A DNA stretch of 8,412 nt from Kiloniellales bacterium (GTDB lineage: Bacteria; Pseudomonadota; Alphaproteobacteria; Kiloniellales; JAKSBE01): the NCBI GenBank assembly GCA_030067055.1, contig JASJAL010000126.1, positions 1 to 8,412 on the forward strand. Direction: 5' to 3'. The notes beneath the pieces were generated by a model. The model was not told the origin of the DNA and did not search any database. It was given only the letters and a program-made list of their open reading frames with translations. This document shows positions 7,301 through 8,412 of this stretch, piece after piece. Within the stretch, counting starts at the first letter, position 1. The number at the start of each line of letters is the position of its first letter. Made by a program: the position numbers and the translations under genes.

Positions 7301-7568
7301 AGTCTATAGATGCAGTCCGCAAGCCAAGCTCCGCAAAGCTGCGGCCGCATTCAAGGAGGCCCGTAATCTTGCGAAGGGCTGTGAGATGCTGCCGCTGGTC
7401 GCCCACTGCACTCTGGCTCTTGGCCAACTGGATCTTGGGCGCAAAACTTTCGGCGAGCGCTCCGAGCAGACGGAAGAGGCTCTGCAGCTTTACAAGAAGC
7501 TGGATATGAGTACTTACGCTTCTTTAGTGAAGTTAGAACTCGACTCGCCCGAGACTAGGGTAACCTGA
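4389..7568 (+). CDS. Class III nucleotide cyclase-STAND ATPase-TPR fusion protein
   Basis: The product has 1059 residues. Residues about 22-180 form a class III adenylate/guanylate cyclase domain: Asp30 (FADIVNSS) and Asp74 (LLGDGVMALFGAP) are the two metal aspartates, and Arg153 keeps the transition-state arginine. The transition-state Asn is His149 (GDTVHLAAR), and the base-selecting Lys/Asp positions are Gln70 and Arg142. Residues about 215-480 are a P-loop ATPase: Walker A GDPGVGKS (249-256), Walker B LVLVLED (373-379) followed by FHW, then GNPFFIEE (463-470), as in MalT/AfsR-like STAND regulators. From about 500 a winged-helix-like segment leads into a TPR-type helical array (about 640-1040). 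No membrane segment is seen, so it is cytoplasmic. The domain order suggests ligand or partner binding by the TPR part and ATP-driven switching that controls cyclase output (inference). An in-frame TGA at 4341 and GAGGGG 11 nt before the ATG support this start; ATG 4395 is an alternative. Codon bias weakens toward the 3' end. Confidence 0.92.
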   Translation: MAMSQNFVPPSRTRGLLEGERKFATVLFADIVNSSALVADADPEEANEKLLPWLQAMVEAIGGYGGTVTQLLGDGVMALFGAPSAQEHHAVRACLAAQEIQRRCARTADAGGVPLPVRLRVGISSGIIVTQPIRSGMLTEYRAVGDTVHLAARAEEAARPGEVLLTEETYRLVTGQVKVEPAATIKLSESSRDVKTHSLLGVTITKRSMRPLESAGKPSFIGRAQDLTALNDSLSRACAGHGEVFIVTGDPGVGKSRLVLEFLGTIDAEAARILKVDLEPTGVPRFEDPVARLIISLLELDAFAEPEVLKAAISERLKALHIVGTHATSAILDVLGQTSNDPGWNGIDPPERLRVTLTTIADAIRALGRKAPLVLVLEDFHWASTEVQQLGREVAARLDGTQVQLILTTRTHHERPWTSWPKITEHRIRSLPSEDAARFVGALLGSSPDLSALTRKLIEKTQGNPFFIEECVRTLVERSALTGTAGNYRLVVPVDDIDIPFTVHGVLAERIDSLARGDRQTLLCAAVIGRNFDVALLEQLLSQGDGRLADRLARLEQNGFLQRTRIVPNVEYGFRHTLTHEVAYGTLLKRDRLRLHTTVMRVLRSRPGHELPVKLDLLAHHAFLAEAWPHATAYCRRAARRAQSASRNGEAHSLFDKALIAQAEVPQTRRNSLRGVDIRLELAKSLFTLGQPEKVRRVLKSAEAVASELQDQLRLGRVYSARMLCLWVEGDLAKAIEMGRLGLDIARQLNDSELEIQVASRLGCMLIDRGDYSDAVHLLEDIIPRIPDSSSHKQYGTLAAVAVGCRAALARSLGELGRFREALQVGDEALRIADDGQHSFSQIYACLFVGNALLRKGDFARSIPLLERAHEACLVTQIRLLLPISAASLGYALVRTGQISQGLSLLKHAIELAKEEVVLGQISQQTAWLAEALLRAGQPEQALAYATTALEIARKNGEKGEQAWAQWALGEVYRCSPQAKLRKAAAAFKEARNLAKGCEMLPLVAHCTLALGQLDLGRKTFGERSEQTEEALQLYKKLDMSTYASLVKLELDSPETRVT

Positions 7569-7659
7569 ATCGCCCTTGCCGTGGGCTTTCCGCACACCTC
7601 GTCGTTGAATCTCACTTGCGGCGGAACGTGTCGGCGTGCGCGCGGTTGACCCGATCGGA

Positions 7660-7914
7660 TCATTGCATGCTTTGTGGGTCCAGATTCCGCAGTTTTTCCA
7701 GTTGGCGCTTGGTTTCAGACCGATCTCCAAGCGTTGAGGTTCCGATGCCCTCAACCATCTCGTCGGCAACTGCCTCGGCCGCAGCACCGATCAGGGTTGC
7801 GGCAATCAGAAATCCCTGAGACATGGCCTTCGTTTCCAGCCGCTTTAGCTCAGACATCAAGGTGCCCAAGCCAAAAAGCTGATCCGTCGCTTCTGACTTC
7901 TCAGAAGTCGCCAT
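7660..7914 (-). CDS. Orphan 84-residue protein
   Basis: I do not recognise this protein. The chosen ATG (7914) is preceded by AGGAGG (7925-7930, minus strand) at 10 nt, far better than the upstream in-frame ATGs at 7998/7995, which have no ribosome site and lie next to the CRP-like operator. The sequence has a polar N-terminus, a helix-prone stretch SELKRLETKAMSQ (about 21-33), an Ala/Ile/Leu-rich segment (about 35-50, GFLIAATLIGAAAEAVA) too short and too interrupted to be a confident membrane helix, and a charged C-terminal helix (about 65-77). There are no cysteines. It converges on the cyclase gene (91 bp between stops) and diverges from the repeat-protein gene, sharing a 181-bp intergenic region. 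A small regulator, chaperone or peptide partner of a neighbour is possible, with no direct evidence. Confidence 0.6.
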   Translation of the reverse strand: MATSEKSEATDQLFGLGTLMSELKRLETKAMSQGFLIAATLIGAAAEAVADEMVEGIGTSTLGDRSETKRQLEKLRNLDPQSMQ

Positions 7915-7924
7915 CCCTTTGATT

Positions 7925-7930
7925 CCTCCT
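7925..7930 (-). promoter_or_regulatory. Shine-Dalgarno of the orphan small gene
   Basis: AGGAGG on the minus strand (CCTCCT on plus) lies 10 nt before ATG 7914. It decides the start codon against the longer in-frame alternatives at 7995/7998 and is the best single argument that this small frame is translated. Confidence 0.65.
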
Positions 7931-8002
7931 GGAAAAGATGCGCTTGTCGACCTAAGCGTCATTCGCACTTGAGGCAGTCTAGGCACCCAGCACATCAAGC
8001 GC

Positions 8003-8018
8003 TGTGATTGATTTCACA
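8003..8018. promoter_or_regulatory. Perfect CRP-type operator (TGTGA-TTGATT-TCACA)
   Basis: All ten half-site bases of TGTGA-N6-TCACA are present, and the palindrome extends one more pair outward (C8002/G8019). A perfect 10-base match is expected by chance about 0.008 times in 8.4 kb of random sequence, so it is unlikely to be noise, though the search was post hoc. The centre (8010.5) lies about 64 bp upstream of the start point predicted from the TATATA box at 8063-8068, close to the class I spacing of -61.5. It could also act on the divergent orphan gene. The binding protein (CRP/FNR family, cAMP or cGMP) would be encoded outside this window. Confidence 0.7.
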
Positions 8019-8039
8019 GACGAATAGACGCCCTCCCGC

Positions 8040-8070
8040 ATACAAGAATTAATCTAAACTTTTATATAAA
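8040..8070 (+). promoter_or_regulatory. Candidate promoter of the repeat-protein gene
   Basis: A strongly AT-rich stretch (8041-8079) contains a good -10 element, TATATA at 8063-8068 (or TATAAA at 8065-8070). The matching -35 position (ATACAA, 8040-8045, 17-bp spacer to 8063) is poor. A good -10 with a weak -35 behind a CRP-type site is the usual layout of an activator-dependent promoter. The start point would be near 8075, leaving a leader of about 20 nt. Assigned by eye. Confidence 0.45.
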
Positions 8071-8095
8071 TTTCATGCAAATCCTGGGGGCATAC

Positions 8096-8412
8096 ATGAT
8101 TGTAGACACCAAGGCTTCCACTCTCATGCGTGGAGCCGATGGCTTTCTCTACCGTATCGATGGCGAAGGCTGCCATGCGGTAAAGGAGACTGGTAGTTCC
8201 GCTACCAAAGCCTTGGCCGGGTCACCAACGTCTTTTCCAATCGATCAAGACGCGAGCCGGGCCTTCATCGAAGCCAGCGACCACGACGCCGGACGAGCCT
8301 TTATCGAGGCCAGCGACCACGACGCCGGACGAGCCTTCATCGAGGCCAGCGACCACGACGCCGGACGAGCCTTCATCGAGGCCAGCGACCACGACGCCGG
8401 ACGAGCCTTCAT
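8096..8412 (+). CDS. Tandem 12-residue repeat protein, 5' part (runs off the window)
   Basis: The frame is open from ATG 8096 to the window edge (105 codons visible, no stop). GGGGG (8086-8090) lies 5 nt before this ATG; an in-frame ATG at 8075 overlaps the promoter and has no ribosome site. Residues 1-51 are non-repetitive and polar, with one Cys (Cys26) and no Sec signal or membrane segment; they include ADGFLYRIDGEG (14-25). From residue 52 the protein is a tandem array of DAGRAFIEASDH (first copy DASRAFIEASDH), net acidic. Differences between copies are almost all synonymous in this frame, which supports translation, whereas the other two forward frames hit stops between 8096 and the array. 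I do not recognise the family. Options are a repetitive exported or surface protein, or a leader plus multi-core peptide precursor; neither is shown. Downstream genes are not visible. Confidence 0.7.
   Translation, partial: MIVDTKASTLMRGADGFLYRIDGEGCHAVKETGSSATKALAGSPTSFPIDQDASRAFIEASDHDAGRAFIEASDHDAGRAFIEASDHDAGRAFIEASDHDAGRAF
8249..8412 (+). repeat. 36-bp in-frame tandem repeat array, at least 4.5 copies
   Basis: Copies are 8249-8284, 8285-8320, 8321-8356, 8357-8392 and a partial one from 8393 to the edge. Copies 3 and 4 are identical. Copy 2 differs from them at one base (T8302, TTT against TTC). Copy 1 is more diverged (GCG, AGC, CGG and GAA codons where others have GCC, GGA, CGA and GAG). 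The unit is 12 codons, so gain or loss of copies keeps the frame. The near-identity of the inner copies points to recent expansion or homogenisation. The array continues beyond the window. Confidence 0.97.

Noticed and set aside
7647..7662. Palindrome TGACCCGATCGGATCA at the 3' end of the orphan gene as a bidirectional terminator between convergent genes.
   Set aside because: It has one mismatched pair, no loop and no T-tract on either strand; it may be chance or a weak protein site.
7915..7998. N-terminal extension of the orphan gene to ATG 7998.
   Set aside because: There is no ribosome site before 7998/7995, while a clear AGGAGG precedes the internal ATG 7914; the extension would also leave almost no room between the start codon and the CRP-like operator.
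8249..8412. The 36-bp repeats as a CRISPR array or as EF-hand/dockerin calcium loops.
   Set aside because: There are no spacers between units, so it is not CRISPR. The Asp-x-Asp-x-Gly pattern lacks the Asp/Asn-Gly at loop positions 5-6 and the Glu/Asp at position 12 of an EF-hand, and the array has no flanking helices.

Overview
The window looks like a chromosomal segment of a GC-rich proteobacterium, most likely an alphaproteobacterium of the Rhodospirillales type. The reasons are the strong G/C preference at third codon positions, the sfsA-map-radC gene order, a stand-alone CinA-type molybdopterin-binding protein beside it, and a small lipoprotein ending in a Cys-Met-x-x-Lys-Gly-Tyr motif. 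The taxonomic call is inference from content, not a database match.

Left part (1-1624, minus strand): a tRNA-Leu(UAA) with encoded CCA, then three tightly spaced genes transcribed right to left: a lipoprotein (1624 to 1223), a CinA N-terminal-type protein (1206 to 457) and a two-helix membrane protein (446 to 192). Middle part (1820-4099, plus strand): sfsA (TTG start), map (type I methionine aminopeptidase, all metal ligands present) and radC (JAB/MPN domain, intact metal motif). A 195-bp region (1625-1819) separates the two divergent blocks. All of this looks like ordinary core genome.

Right part (4100-8412) looks more accessory. A 289-bp, locally AT-rich leader with several stem-loops precedes a 1059-residue protein that joins a class III nucleotide cyclase domain to a STAND-type ATPase and a long TPR-like helical tail. 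Beyond it come a convergent 84-residue orphan gene (7914 to 7660, minus) and, divergent from that, the start of a gene (8096 to beyond the window) whose product is a near-perfect tandem array of a 12-residue unit (36 bp, four full copies plus a partial one at the edge).

The most interesting signal is regulatory. A perfect TGTGA-N6-TCACA palindrome (8003-8018), the classical CRP/cAMP-receptor operator, lies about 78 bp upstream of the repeat-protein start. A one-mismatch copy (TGTGA-N6-TCACG, 4128-4143) lies upstream of the cyclase. A cyclase gene bracketed by two CRP-like operators suggests a local cyclic-nucleotide circuit: the cyclase makes the signal, a CRP-family receptor encoded elsewhere reads it, and the targets are the cyclase itself and the repeat protein and/or orphan pair. 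This is a hypothesis built from motifs. The cyclase active site is also non-canonical, so its catalytic output is uncertain.
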